Source of the DNA: Rhinopomastus cyanomelas
Taxonomy: Eukaryota > Chordata > Aves > Bucerotiformes > Rhinopomastidae
Reading direction: 5' to 3'
Assembly (NCBI GenBank): GCA_013400115.1
Contig: VXBP01009016.1
Coordinates: 1-64,000 of the forward strand
DNA length: 64,000 nucleotides
Made by a program: the position numbers and the translations under genes. Of this stretch, positions 37,183-48,502 are shown in pieces (within the stretch, counting starts at the first letter, position 1; each line of letters starts with the position of its first letter). The notes below the pieces were generated by a model. That model made no database searches, was not told the DNA's origin, and saw only the letters and a program-made list of their open reading frames with translations.

Positions 37183-38847
37183 TAAGTGTTGAGGTATCAC
37201 CTGTGAGAAAATATTTAGAGTTCTCAGCTTGCCTTTGTCCCTTGGTGTAATAACAATCATGCTTGGTTTTGATCGTCTACTTTTACATCATAGTCCACGC
37301 ATTAAAGACTGCTCTATTTTGAGCAGGTTTCTTGAACTCCTTAGCTTACAGACAGCTTCTGACTTACCCGAAACGGTGCCGACAAAGAAAGAGAACTGTG
37401 GAAGATCCTCAATTGCTCTCTACAGTCAACCGTTCTGCTGTCTTGGCATCAGAGAAGAGCTAACATCTTAAAAACACACTGCCACGTAGTTCAAAAAACA
37501 TTGCTCAGTATGTTTTTGGGCAATAACCAACGTGCCATAGAATTAATCCATGAGAGCTCTTTCTTGCTCTGGTTCATGCTGCACACCGTATCGTTTGCCG
37601 ATAGGAACAGTATAACCCCAAGGATTTCGAACACCGTAACTCTGAAGCTTATGTTAAAATACTCTTGATAGGACGACAGTTCCATTTGAATCATAGGATC
37701 CAGGAATTGTAGAGACACTGAGATTGATAGTACTGAGATCCTGGTAGCCACTGAGATTCTAGTAGGTAACTCATTTTAACTCAGTTGTTCTGAAGCCACT
37801 GAATAACTGTAACTGTTGTTAAGGATCAGAAAACTTACGCAAGGCAGAAATACAAGAGTTTGGATAGTTTTCTTTTGTGCAGTGAGCTGTAAATTCTGAT
37901 TGAACTGGGGTTAGTGAAAGTTGAGAAACCTGCCAATCAAATAGTTTCTGAACCAGCATATTTCTGTTTAAATTTTGCATATGCTGAGTTCTTTTTTGTT
38001 TCAAAACTGCAATGCAAAATCACTCAAGGGGTAGAGAATTCAAAATAAAGTAGATGTCCAGTGTTTTAAACAAAGTCATGTCCCCAAACTATCCAAGTGG
38101 CTCCTAACCTAATACGTCTTACTGTTTCTTCAGGGAACAAAAACTGTATCGGAATTCAAGTGGAAGAAAGCAAAAATGTCAGATATTTACAGGGGGTTGG
38201 AAGTAAACGATGTCTGAGGTCCCTATCAACCTAAACCATTCCATGATTCTGTACTTTGCCATTAATAACTCCCCTGATTTTCTGGAAATGCTACAGATTA
38301 TAAACACATCAACAGACTGCTTATGAAAATGCCAATTGTATACAATATCTGCGTTTGAGTTTGGGTTTCGGAACCTCTGGAATGCAATTTAGGTCTCTGT
38401 GACCTGATAAATACATGTTCCTATTTCATAACAGGTCTGCGTCAGTAAGTGGCTTAATGGGCAATAAATAAATACTCATTTCAACCAAGTAGAAGTAATC
38501 CCTCCAAACTCAACTGAAGATTTTCCTTCCTTGCCTCTGAGGTAGGTGTGGAAAAGTCACTGCAGCTTTAGTTTCATTGGGCTCATAACCCTTGCAATAA
38601 AGCATGCCCTCTAAAACTCAAAGGTTTCTGAAAAATTAATAACTTCACAAAATGTGGCGTTTTCTTGGGGCATGATTCTATCTGCAGAACCAAGTATCCT
38701 TAAAACTGAACACAAAGGGTTATTTTGTAATGACAATGACATTCTGCCCTTACTCTGAATCTTTGAAGCTGTGCGAGACACACTAAGTAGTCGGTTGAAG
38801 ACAGAGGTAGGAGGAACCACTTTCACTGCACTGAATCATTAATCCCT
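37183..38847. other. Intergenic, nothing recognised apart from a CR1 stub
   Basis: Contains only the 65-bp CR1 stub at 38,192-38,256. Confidence 0.5.
38192..38256 (+). repeat. CR1 terminal stub
   Basis: Only about 65 bases: gggggttggaagtaaacg to aaccattccatgattctgt. Confidence 0.7.
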
Positions 38848-41225
38848 AATGAATCATGGAATCATTAGGGATTGGAAGGGACCTTGAAAGACCATCTAGT
38901 CCAATCCCCCTGCCACAGTAGGATGGCAGCACAGCCTGCTGGGGTGTCAAGGATACCATCCAGCTTTGTGTCATCAGCAAACTTGCTGACAGTGCACCCT
39001 AATCCCTCATCCAAGTCATTCATTAATAGATTGAACAGGACTGGTCCCAGCAGTGACCCCTGGGGCACTCCACTAGATACAGGCCTCCAACTAGACTCTG
39101 TCCCATTGACCACTACTCTCTGACTTCTATCCTGCAGCCAGTTCACCATCCACCTCACTACCTGATCACAGAGTCCACACTGCCTCAGTTTGGCTGCAAG
39201 GATGCTGTGTGAGACTGTCAAATGCCTTACTTAAGTCAAGATAGATCACAACCACTGCTCTGCCATCATCCATCCACCTGGTTATGCCCTCATAAAAGAC
39301 TATCAGGTTGGTCAAGCACAACTTCCCTTTGGTGAAGTCTGTCCCTAATGACCCTCCTGTCCTTGATGTGCCTGGAGACAGCACTCAGGACAAATTGTTC
39401 CATCACCTTTCCTGGGATGGAGGTGAGGCTGACCGGTCTATAGTTACCTGAGTCCTCTTTCTTTCCCTTTTTGAAGACTGGAGTGACATTTGCTATCCTC
39501 CAGTCCCCAGGCACCTCTCCTGATCTCCGTGACTTGGAAAAGATGACGGAGAGTGGCTTAGCAATGACTTCCACCATCTCCCTTAGCACGCATAGGTGCA
39601 TCCCATCTGGGCCCATAGATTTATGTACATGCAGTTTGTTCAAGATATCCTTAAGCCAGTCCTCATCAACCAAGGCAGGTTCCTCTCTTGCCTCAACTTC
39701 TTTTGGAGCCTCAGCAGTCTGGGGCTTGATATCAGGACAGCCCCCAGAAGGACAGACAGAGGCAAAGAAGGTGTTGAGTATCTCTGCCTTCTGTGCATCC
39801 TCTGTCTCCAGGGCACCCACCTCATTCAGCAGAGGCCCTACATTGCCTCTTCTTCTTTGAAGAAGTCCTTTTTGCTGCCCTTGACCTCTTTTGCAAGGTT
39901 TAATTCCAAGGAGGCCTTGGCTTTCCTAGTTGCATTCCTACAATCTCTCCAAAGCCTTATAATCACCCCAAGTGGCCACCCCCTCCTTCCATGACCTATA
40001 GGCTTTCTTCTTCCTCTGCAGTTTGCCCAGTAGTTCCCTGGTTAACCACACGGGTCTTTTGGCTCCCTTTCTTGACTTCTTTCCTATTGGGATGCTATTG
40101 TGTTGTACTACAAAACAGTGGTCTTTGAATGTTAACCAGGTAACTTGGGCCCCTTTTTTCGCCAATACCCTGTTTCATGGGATGTCCGCTCGCAATTGCT
40201 TGAAAAGTCCAAAGTTGGCCCTCCTCAAGTCCAGGGTTGTGATTCTGCTAGCTGTTCTGTTCCTACCACATGAGACCCTGAATTCCACCATCTTATGGTC
40301 ACTGCAACCAAGGCTGCCCTCAACCTTCACAGTTTCAACCAGACCTTCCTTGTTGGCGAGTACAAGATCCAGCAGTGCCCCTCTCCTAGTGGGCTCCTGC
40401 ACCATTTGCATCAGGAAATTGTCACCAATGTACTGGAGGAACCTCCTGGACTGTGGGTGGCTGGGTGAGTGGGTTTTCCAGCAAATATCAGGGTAGTTAA
40501 ATTTCCCCATGAGAACCAGGGCCTGCAGCTGTGAGGCTGCTGTCAGCTGCCTGTAGAAGACCTCATCCACTTCCTCATTCTGATCTGGTGGCCCCACGGC
40601 AGTGTCACCCATGGCACCCTGTCCCTTGATCCGCATCCACAAACTCTCAACTCTCTCTTCATCTACTCCTGGACAGAACTCAATATGTTCCAGTTGCTCT
40701 CTCACATAAAGAGCCACTCCACCACCTCGCCTTGCTGATCTGTCCCTCCTGAAAAGGACAGTCATCCATTTCCACATTGCAATCATGTGAGCTGTCCCAC
40801 CAGGTCTCTGTAATTGCCACCAGATCATAATCACCTGACTGGACACAGATTTCTAACTCCTCCTGCTTGGTCCCCATGCCTGGTACATTGGTGTACAGGC
40901 TTTCAAGGAGCAAGCTGAGCAGTCTGAAATCACCCAGGACCCTGGTTTTCATTAAGACCAGAGCTCCGTCCCACTGGTGCTCGCCCATCAACTATCCCAC
41001 CCGACTTCGAATCTAGTTTAAAGCCCTCTGAATGAGCCCTGCCAGCTCCTGCCCCAGAACCCTTTTTCCCCTTGAGATAAACCTCTCCCATGTGGACTTG
41101 CAAGACCTGGTGTCTTACAGAACCAGTCATTATCAAAGAACCCAAAGTCCTGCCCGTAACATCAGTCTCGTAGCCAAGCATTAATGGACTGAGTCCTTCT
41201 ATTCCAGCCTGTGTCCTCACCCCAA
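38848..41225 (-). repeat. Long CR1 LINE with endonuclease and partial RT, internally deleted
   Basis: The longest CR1 here, running high to low. The apurinic-type endonuclease lies at about 40,990-40,175, with ITETWWD (Glu codon 40,806-40,808), GGGVALYVRE and the C-terminal SDH motif (about 40,295-40,303). A linker with KKGAQVTWLTFKDH is at 40,165-39,938. The RT start lies at 39,820-39,290 (VPGDWRIANVTPVFKKG, NYRPVSLTSIPGK), then LDLSKAFD, then SGVPQGSLLGP and FADD (38,970-38,981). After FADDTKL the sequence jumps at about 38,920 to the 3' tail, so the rest of the RT and C-terminus is missing. Several frameshifts separate the blocks. Sequence up to about 41,345 may also belong to CR1 but is less certain. 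Confidence 0.93.
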
Positions 41226-42603
41226 AATGGAAGTAATGAAGAACATAAAATTTGTGCCCCAGACTCTTTTACCAAACGTCCCAAGGCCTTGTAGTCTTTC
41301 TTCTTTCCCCTCAGGCTATGGAAAACGGCTTCCTCCCCTGGTCTGAGAGATCATCAGTGGGTAATCTTGAATCTTGAAGAGAGATCCCTCAGTCAAGAAC
41401 TCTTCCATCAAAGAAAGCACACATAGGACTGAGGTCCTACCAAGGTTGTCAAAGTGTCTCTAACACCTTAATGAAATATATTCGGGTGTCAAGAACTACA
41501 TTTTACAATAGTAGCTGACGTTGACTGTAAGTGCAACTGCAGGTTTTGGGTAATTCATGTAACATCCTTTTCCAGTTTACTTTCCTGAACACAGTAAAAA
41601 AGAACAACTAGCAGGACCAATTCAACATAACTTTTAAATTTAGCTTAAATTAAGACAAGAATTCAATTTATTTTTAGACATATAAAAAATTAAAGACAGA
41701 ACAAAGGTCTAGTTAATCAAGTTAATCAACAACCATTATAACAAAAAGAACAGCAATGAACATTTTGGTAATTTCTAATAATTAATACTTCTTAAGAGGG
41801 TTGGCAATAATAGAAACATTCACAATGGTAATAAAGAGCCCTTTCTCATATTTTGAAATAGATCTTTAACAGCCTTGATGACTTTGATTATTTTGTTTAA
41901 TATAATTAAGCATAGCAGTGTCTGGATATATGCTGTCAACTTTCCAACGAATGAAATTCGGATTGGGAAGAACAAATGTGTTGGAAAGAGATAAGAAATA
42001 TAAATGTAATTTTTTAAACAACTTTAGTTGTTTAGATATAAAGGTCAAATGATCCTAGGAAAGGAATAGGGAGTTAAGAACCTTCAGAGAACAAGTAATA
42101 GGTAATTGTAACTGATTTGATGAAGTGTGCATGATCTTTAAGTACACCCTTTCCTGCTTGTCAACAGCTTTTCTAACAAGTTACAGTACAAACAATCTTT
42201 GACAAAGGAAACCATTAATATTATGCAGCTATGACCCAACTGTGAAGAATTTAAAATAATTTTTACAAATATGCGGGCAATTCATTGGCTCATCAGCACT
42301 TACTCGAACTCAAGGGCAACTTCAGCTTTTGAATTAAAATCTTTTAACCTAGTTTGTAAACAGTAGGTCTGAACACTTCTGTGTCTTCAAATACCTTGGT
42401 TTTGTTTTGACAGCCATCACAGTCGTTTTGACACAGCTGTGATGACCTTCCGGAAGCAATAAAGTATTGTCACTCCAGTCAGTCCAGATGCTGGTTTACT
42501 CCTGTTCATGATTTACCAGGTGATTTAATGTAATGGGTACAGAAACCTTCTTTTACCTATGCAAAGGATAAAAAGGTCAAAATAATTTCTTACATTATAT
42601 AGT
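41226..42603. other. Intergenic, AT-rich
   Basis: The first 120 bases may still be CR1. The remainder is AT-rich with nothing recognised. Confidence 0.45.
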
Positions 42604-43112
42604 CCAAGTTCAAGGTCCTACATCTAGGCTGGGGCAATCCCAAGACACGAATAACTTGCTGGGTGGCAAATGGATTGAGGAGAGTCCTGAGGAGAAGGAC
42701 TTAGCAGTATTGGCAGACAAGAAGCTCAACGGGAGCCAACAGTGGAGCCCAGAAGGCCAACCATGTCCTGGGCTGGATCAACTGCAGTATCACCAGCAGG
42801 TCTCTGGAGAAGAGAAGGTTCTGGAGGGACCTTACAGCAGTCTTCAGATATCTGAAGGAGGCTACAAGAATTGTGGGGACTGACTTTTTAAGAGGTACTC
42901 TAGTTTCAAGCTAAAAAAAGGTAACTTTAGGTTAGGTCTTTAGATGATCTGTTAGGGTGGTGAGGCACTGGAACAGGTTGACTTCAAGGCCAGGTTGGCT
43001 GGGACTCTGGGAAACCTGAGTCTTTCTGGTGAGAGGCATCCCTGCCTAGGGCAGAGGGGTTGGAACTAGATGATCTCTGAGGCCCCTTCTAACCTCAGCC
43101 GTTCTATGATAG
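42604..43112 (+). repeat. CR1 LINE 3' part, shuffled by deletions
   Basis: Starts in the post-FADD region (aaggtcctacatctaggctg, agtcctgaggagaaggact, aagctcaacgggagccaaca). It then skips most of the C-terminus to a tail with ggttggaactagatgatct and ccgttctatgat. Confidence 0.88.
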
Positions 43113-43659
43113 TGCCAGATATTTTAAGTACATTCTTTTTTTTTTTTCCCCCAGTCTGTTTTTATTCTTTTACAACCAGGCATTTTTGTGTCACATTTAG
43201 GTGGACTTTCTGTATTTAAAAGAGATCATACACACTTAAAAATCAATTTCTGTGGTATGGCCATAAGGAAACATGTCATGAAATGAGGATTCTGAGTCAA
43301 CATTTCTTGAAGTTGCTAACACGAAGGGATTTTGAAACCGCCCCCTCTGATACCCTATTTTTTTATAAGGAGCAAAGATTGATGTTATAAGAGAACTTCC
43401 TGCTTTTTCTGTGCGAGATTTTTTTGTACCACTGTCTTGACGGAGGAACAGGGAGCACAGGAATGCCAGAAAATGCTATGCTTCTACTGTCTTTTTTGGT
43501 CTTGAAAACTGAGAACCTTTAGCAACGTGTGTCCTGGGTGGACCACAGAAGTTTTCAGCCATGAACAGCCACTGTTTATGGATCCAGGATTTTCAAAACT
43601 CTTACAGTTTGAGTTTTGCTAATTATCTCGATTTTAATCCTGGGCAAAGCCAGGGGAGA
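43113..43659. other. Region upstream of EDNRA promoter
   Basis: Contains a T tract at 43,136-43,147 and otherwise unique sequence leading to the CpG-rich block. Proximal regulatory sites may be here, but none is called. Confidence 0.45.
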
Positions 43660-44260
43660 AGCAAAGCAAAAGCTGTGTATTTAATGGCGAGGAGTCCCCC
43701 CCGCCCCGCCCGGTTCATGTCGCCCAAACTGCGTGGCTGGACCAGCCACCGAGCCTTCCTGAGCACCCCGTGTGCCGTCAGTAGGGAGCCACGGCAGCGC
43801 ATTGCTTCGAGGAGTCCGGCAAACGAGCTCAGCTCAGTTTCAGCGCGGAAACAGTTAAAGAGTCGAGTGCTCCCCTGTGCCCGGAGGCAGCCTTTGTGTT
43901 TCACGTTGGCAGGGGCTCGGTTTGGGCTGGAGGTTTGTTTTAATTGGGGGAGGGGGCAGAGAAGAAGGGACGCTCCGGATTCTTCGGTCTGTCCCTTTCT
44001 TTCGCTGGTTTAGCGGAGGTGGAGATTTTCAATCCCACCCAGTCAGAGGCAGGCAACGAGGATCTGGTCAGTCTGTCCCAGGAAAAGCTCTCGGAGGGAA
44101 TTCTCGGCAGCAGCCGCAGCATGAGCCGGAGCCGGGGGTGAGTGCGTGGACGTGGCCGGGGGCCGGGGGCACTACTGGGTATCGCTTCAGATAACGAGTA
44201 GGCGGAGATGCTCCTCCGGGTGCGGGTGAGACAGGAGACAGCCAGCGGGCAGCTGGGGAT
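43660..44260 (+). promoter_or_regulatory. CpG-rich promoter region of EDNRA
   Basis: About 600 bases rich in GC and CpG stand out from the AT-rich surroundings. They contain clustered gcg, ccg and cgg triplets, GGGGGAGGGGG-type G runs near 43,950, and a TATA-like tatttaa at about 43,677. The block spans the predicted EDNRA first exon and its donor, so it is the likely core promoter. No individual transcription-factor site is claimed. Confidence 0.6.
43705..44137 (+). other. EDNRA: Predicted EDNRA non-coding exon 1 with splice donor
   Basis: EDNRA in mammals has an untranslated first exon a few kb upstream of the start-codon exon. Here a GC-rich block ends with a strong donor, GGGG|gtgagt (intron starts 44,138), 3.1 kb before the exon 2 acceptor. 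The 5' limit is a guess, placed about 30 bases after a TATA-like tatttaa at about 43,677. An ATG at 44,121 opens a six-codon upstream ORF that stops just after the exon junction. Exon identity is inferred from position, GC content and the donor; no transcript evidence is available. Confidence 0.6.
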
Positions 44261-47200
44261 GACCATCATCAAATAAAGTTTAACAATGGCCAGATCTTGT
44301 CAGATGCTCTGGACGGGCTGCAGGGGAGATTGTACTGTCTGGCCACCCGCATGCTGGAGCTGATCTTTCGGTAGCGTTACGAGTGGAGAATGTTTTCTTT
44401 TGTGTTAGAGTTAAAACTCGAGGCACTTACCCCCAGGGCTCCGAGTGTTGGCTGGGCTGGGCTGGGCTGGAGCCGAGAGACATGGCTGCAAGCTGCGCCG
44501 GGGAGGCTTAAGCTGGATGTTAGGAAATATTTCTTCACTGATCAAACACCGAAACAGGCTGCGCGGGGTAGTGGTGGAGTCACCATCCCTAGAGCTATTA
44601 AACGGCGTGTGGAGCTGGCTCTTAGGGACATGGTTCAGTGGTGAGTTTGCAACGCTGGGTCGAAGTTTGGACTAGATGATCTGGAAGGTCTCTTCCAGCC
44701 AAAGACCTGTGATTCTGTGACACAAACCCGTCCTACCCGCAACGCTTCTTCAGCGCCTTTGCACTCTCCCTCGTTGGGTTCCTTTGCTCCTGCTTGAGGT
44801 TTATTTGCTCCTGGACCTCAGCTGCCTTTGGGGCAGACTGATCTATCGTAACGTTTAGCTCATCTTCAGCAGTTGCCTCAATTTCGTATCCGATAGCATG
44901 GTCCCTTCTTGTGAACCTGGGCATGGGAGCTTTGCTGGCTGGGCAGCCCTTGAGTTAGGAGCGTTGCTCTCTGTAGAAGCGCAGGCACAGCATGTCTGTG
45001 GCCTCCAGACCAACACAAGCACCCCGCACGCACCAGGTATTAATTCAGATGACACGCGAAGGACACCGCTAGGTTATGTTACTACAGAAAGTTACTAAGG
45101 GAAGCTAGATATTGCAGAAAGTTACTAGGGATCACTTATTGGAGGCAGTTTGCGTATTCTGTTCTGCAACAACATCAATGCTTTGAAAAGATGCACAGAG
45201 GAATGAAGGGCTGGCAGGGAACGGCAAGAAAATACGCTTCAAAAATACTATATTTAAAAATATGCCAGTTTTCTTTCTGATGGAAATGCTTCTTCCAGGA
45301 GAAGGAAGAGATGGTGAACTGGCTTTGCATGATGTATGCATGATTGCCACGCTACCACCACCTTCATGTGATTGAGATAGATAGATCAATCTGTCAGTTT
45401 TTCACAAGAAAATGCCATTAAATAAGGAGGATGCTACTGTAACTCCCAAAGCTTAAGATTGAGGGTTGTGTTTGTAGCTGTACCACATTTATTTGGTCAA
45501 GTATGAACTTGGGAAAGTCATGTAAATCATCAGCGATTCAGTTATTCCGTGTGTAAATTGGGGAACCATCGTCATAGTAAATAACAGAAGTATTAGTACT
45601 TGCCTTAAAGGAGTTACAGACGAGTATGTCTGTTGTTTCTGCTATGACTTAGAAACCTAAAGTAAAAGGACTTACATCACATGAAGTGTTCCTAACTGCC
45701 CTGAGATACCATCATAATTGGCACCGAAAAAATATAATATTCATAAAGAAAGATTTACTATTTGGTGGAGTAAACATTCAGAGCAAGCAGACGGGAAGTC
45801 GTAGTTGGTCAGATCCTCATCTCAGCTACACTGATATAAAAATCTGTACATGTCGACCTGAGGGACTGCACTCTGCATGTCAGACAGGAATACTCCAGTT
45901 CACATCACTGCATACAGGAAACACACACCCCACACAGCAGAACAGGGTAACAGGAGAAAATATCTGTCCAGATGCTCTATCACTAAATCACGTCCCACAT
46001 TCTTGCTCTGGCAAATTTCTTGCTATAAACTCTGACTTAATAGCCCCATAGGGAAGGAAATTAGGAGTTAGTTATTTAAAAGGATCATCCCAAACCCTTC
46101 ACATGAGTCCCTAGTATTCAGGAAGTTATATTTTCTACTCTTTTGTTGGCAACACTGCAGCACTTCATATTCTATTGCAGACACAAGCCATGTAAACAAA
46201 AAATCCTAAATTTAAAAAAATGATCTCAAACTGAAGCTTCAAGGAGATGGACCTGAGCATCGTCCTTGGCTTCTCTGGCTGTGTAGCGTACATATTCCCT
46301 GTGGCAAGGATTCCGTTCTGGTGGGTATGAACAGCCAGCTGTACTTACTGTAAGAGAATGCTCTGATGCTTCTTCTGCCCTGTGGAAACGTCCTGAGTTA
46401 TTGCTTAAACGACAAAACCTCGTACTTTTTAATTTTTAAAAGAGTTTAAATTGTTACTATTAGCTGCAGCCAAGTACTGAACATGAGTGGCAATGGTTTT
46501 CAGGAACAAAATTACACATAAAGTTTGAAGGGCTTTTCCTGGCCAAAGTTCTACACTGAGACCATAAAAGTCCTCCTCTTAATATTTTAAGACTTAGGAT
46601 TGCATCCAAAATTTGATTTGAAATGCGAGTGTTTTCAGCCTTCGTCTGAAATCCAAGCAATTAGAAAGTCAGCGAAAAATGATGGAAAGCCTGGCTGTTG
46701 CAATATATCCAAAATGCTCAGAAAAGTGACACATTTACCACCTGTAGTTATTAATGCAGTGCTGTGTAAGTATGTTTGATATATGCACAGATTATCTCCC
46801 TTTTAGAAGGTCTCCCTTATAACAGTGACCTCTAATTTTGGCCCAAGCATCACCCAGCAGCCTCTGAGGTGTTTCTTTGCGGGTACGCTTTCCTTGCAAG
46901 ACTATATTTTAAAACAGAACTCCATCCACCCTATTTTTCCTTATTCATATATAGATCCTGTCTGAAGCCGACAGGGTTTGGTGGGGTCTCACTTGCATGA
47001 GCTGTCAGCTCCTTACGGAATTTTTCACGTTTGCCTTTGTCACGGAGTTCCCGCAGGTAATCCAAATTTCAGGGCGGCACAGAGATTATAAACTGCTGTT
47101 TATACACCAGTGTATATAAACATATACGTATATACATATAAACACATGTATGTGCTGTAGACATTCAAACACCCTTCCTAAGTGATAAACGAGGTGTGTT

Positions 47201-47278
47201 AGTTGACCAGTTGTATTGATTCTCTGTTTCTTTCTTCTGCTTGTTTTGTTGTTTTTTCCTGCTTGTTTCTCTCTGCAG
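44138..47278 (+). other. EDNRA intron 1
   Basis: The intron runs from gtgagt at 44,138 to ctgcag at 47,278. It holds one CR1 fragment (44,489-44,721), a short gctgg-type repeat at about 44,447-44,470, and an alternating TA/CA stretch at about 47,100-47,150. ORFs of up to 121 codons (45,686-46,051) show no recognisable domain and are treated as chance. Confidence 0.6.
44489..44721 (+). repeat. CR1 3' fragment in EDNRA intron 1
   Basis: aagctgcgccggggaggctt, a gtagtggtggagtcaccat block, a ggttcagtggtgag spacer, and the tail ccagccaaagacctgtgatt. Confidence 0.88.
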
Positions 47279-47362
47279 GTGAAGAAGTGAGAAGCATCTC
47301 ACTGAAAAACTGAAAAACCAACCCAGCCTGTCACATCGAATTTGCTCTTTTGGGACTTCAGG
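47279..47362 (+). other. EDNRA: EDNRA exon 2, 5' UTR part and splice acceptor
   Basis: A long pyrimidine tract ending in ctctctgcag (acceptor AG at 47,277-47,278) precedes 84 bases of 5' UTR that contain no ATG before the EDNRA start codon at 47,363. The first bases, gtgaagaag, join to the exon 1 donor at 44,137. Confidence 0.85.
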
Positions 47363-47764
47363 ATGGAAGCCTTGTGTTTAAGAGTTTCGTTGCTGCTGCT
47401 CGTCCCAGGGTTTGTCTTCAGTGACAGCTCCGGCAGATCTGCTGCCAATCGGAGTGACTTGGGAAACCACCTCTCCACTTTCTCAGGGCTGGAATCCAGC
47501 ATCCTCCTCACTACCAGACAACCCCTTGTGTCCAACCAAACTGTGAAATGCTCCCAGCAGACTAAGATTGCTGAAACTTTCAAATACATTAACACGGTGG
47601 TATCTTGTGCTATTTTCATCGTTGGAATGGTTGGGAATGCGACTCTGCTGAGGATCATTTACCAGAACAAGTGTATGAGGAATGGCCCGAATGCACTGAT
47701 AGCCAGCCTGGCACTAGGAGACCTTATCTATATTGTCATTGATATTCCTATCATTGTGTACAAG
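47363..47764 (+). CDS. EDNRA: Endothelin receptor type A, first coding exon (partial gene)
   Basis: This exon encodes the first 134 residues of a class A GPCR that binds endothelin-1 at the plasma membrane and signals mainly through Gq; ET-A acts in vascular smooth muscle and neural-crest patterning (family knowledge). Visible features: a hydrophobic signal peptide at about residues 1-20; sequons N29-R-S and N58-Q-T in the extracellular tail; tail Cys63; TM1 at about 76-100 with the GN motif (N92); the short basic loop NKCMRNGPN; and TM2 at about 111-132 with LALGD (D120). The sequence from about residue 74 closely matches what I know of mammalian EDNRA, while the tail is divergent. The ATG has A at -3 and G at +4. 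The exon ends in phase 0 after VYK, followed by gtagga, the same break as in mammals. TM3-TM7 and the C-tail lie beyond the window. EDNRB is less likely because the MEALCL start and the tail fit type A. Confidence 0.95.
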
Positions 47765-48470
47765 GTAGGATGCATCAAAACATTCTCATTGGGGTTTCCT
47801 TACAAGTACCTCTCTGTTCTCTCTGGTTTCTTCTTTGTCTGTGCAGTACTCTTTGGACAATGAATAGGCCGCTTCAGAAAAAGTATAACTCCTTTTTTTG
47901 TTGTACAGCGAGCCCCCTGCTCTCACGTCTCGCCTCCTCTAACAAAAAGCATGTCTTTCTTCAAAGCTCCTTGCTCGAAACAACGTGTAGCCGTGGTCAT
48001 TTTACAGGAACTTTTCATTTACTAGAGCTGCTACAGTGAGCAAAAGAATTTCTGAGGGAAGATACTTCATAAACCCTGACAGACACACAGCATTAGACTA
48101 GTTGCTATTTTTAGAATATCCTATCCTTACTTTATGTTTTCACAAAAAATACTCTGAACTGCAGGCTTTATGTTATGACTTCAGGGAGAGAGATTATGTC
48201 AAGTTGAGGTTAACGTTTTAATTTAGCAGTCGTTCATAGCAGGCACTCGAAATTCCTCCAGTTCCTAAAAACACTTGTATCACAGAACTTTTCTGAAGTA
48301 TTAAATTTCATCGGTATTTGTCAAACTATAAAAAAGGATCTTCAACAATGAATATGGTTGGAAGTTGCCCTGTCCCAAGTCTTCCATTTTAGCTGAACAA
48401 AGCCATAAAGCAGTGCTTTTGCTGATGCGGGGTTTGTTTACCAACATAACTTGCACAATTCCAGGACAGG

Positions 48471-48502
48471 CTTGAATGAACTCGAATGAACTCGAATGAA
48501 CT
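48471..48502. repeat. 10-bp minisatellite, three units
   Basis: Unit ctcgaatgaa repeated three times (first unit has one change), in EDNRA intron 2. Confidence 0.85.

Noticed and set aside
39471..40496. Plus-strand ORFs of 129-157 codons
   Set aside because: They are antisense to CR1 endonuclease and RT sequence.
47765..47863. EDNRA reading frame continuing past codon 134
   Set aside because: The receptor sequence breaks exactly at a gtagga donor at the known exon boundary; the extra codons are intronic and do not resemble TM2-TM3.
48471..48502. CRISPR-like or regulatory array
   Set aside because: Only three 10-bp units with no spacers; a simple minisatellite in vertebrate intronic DNA.
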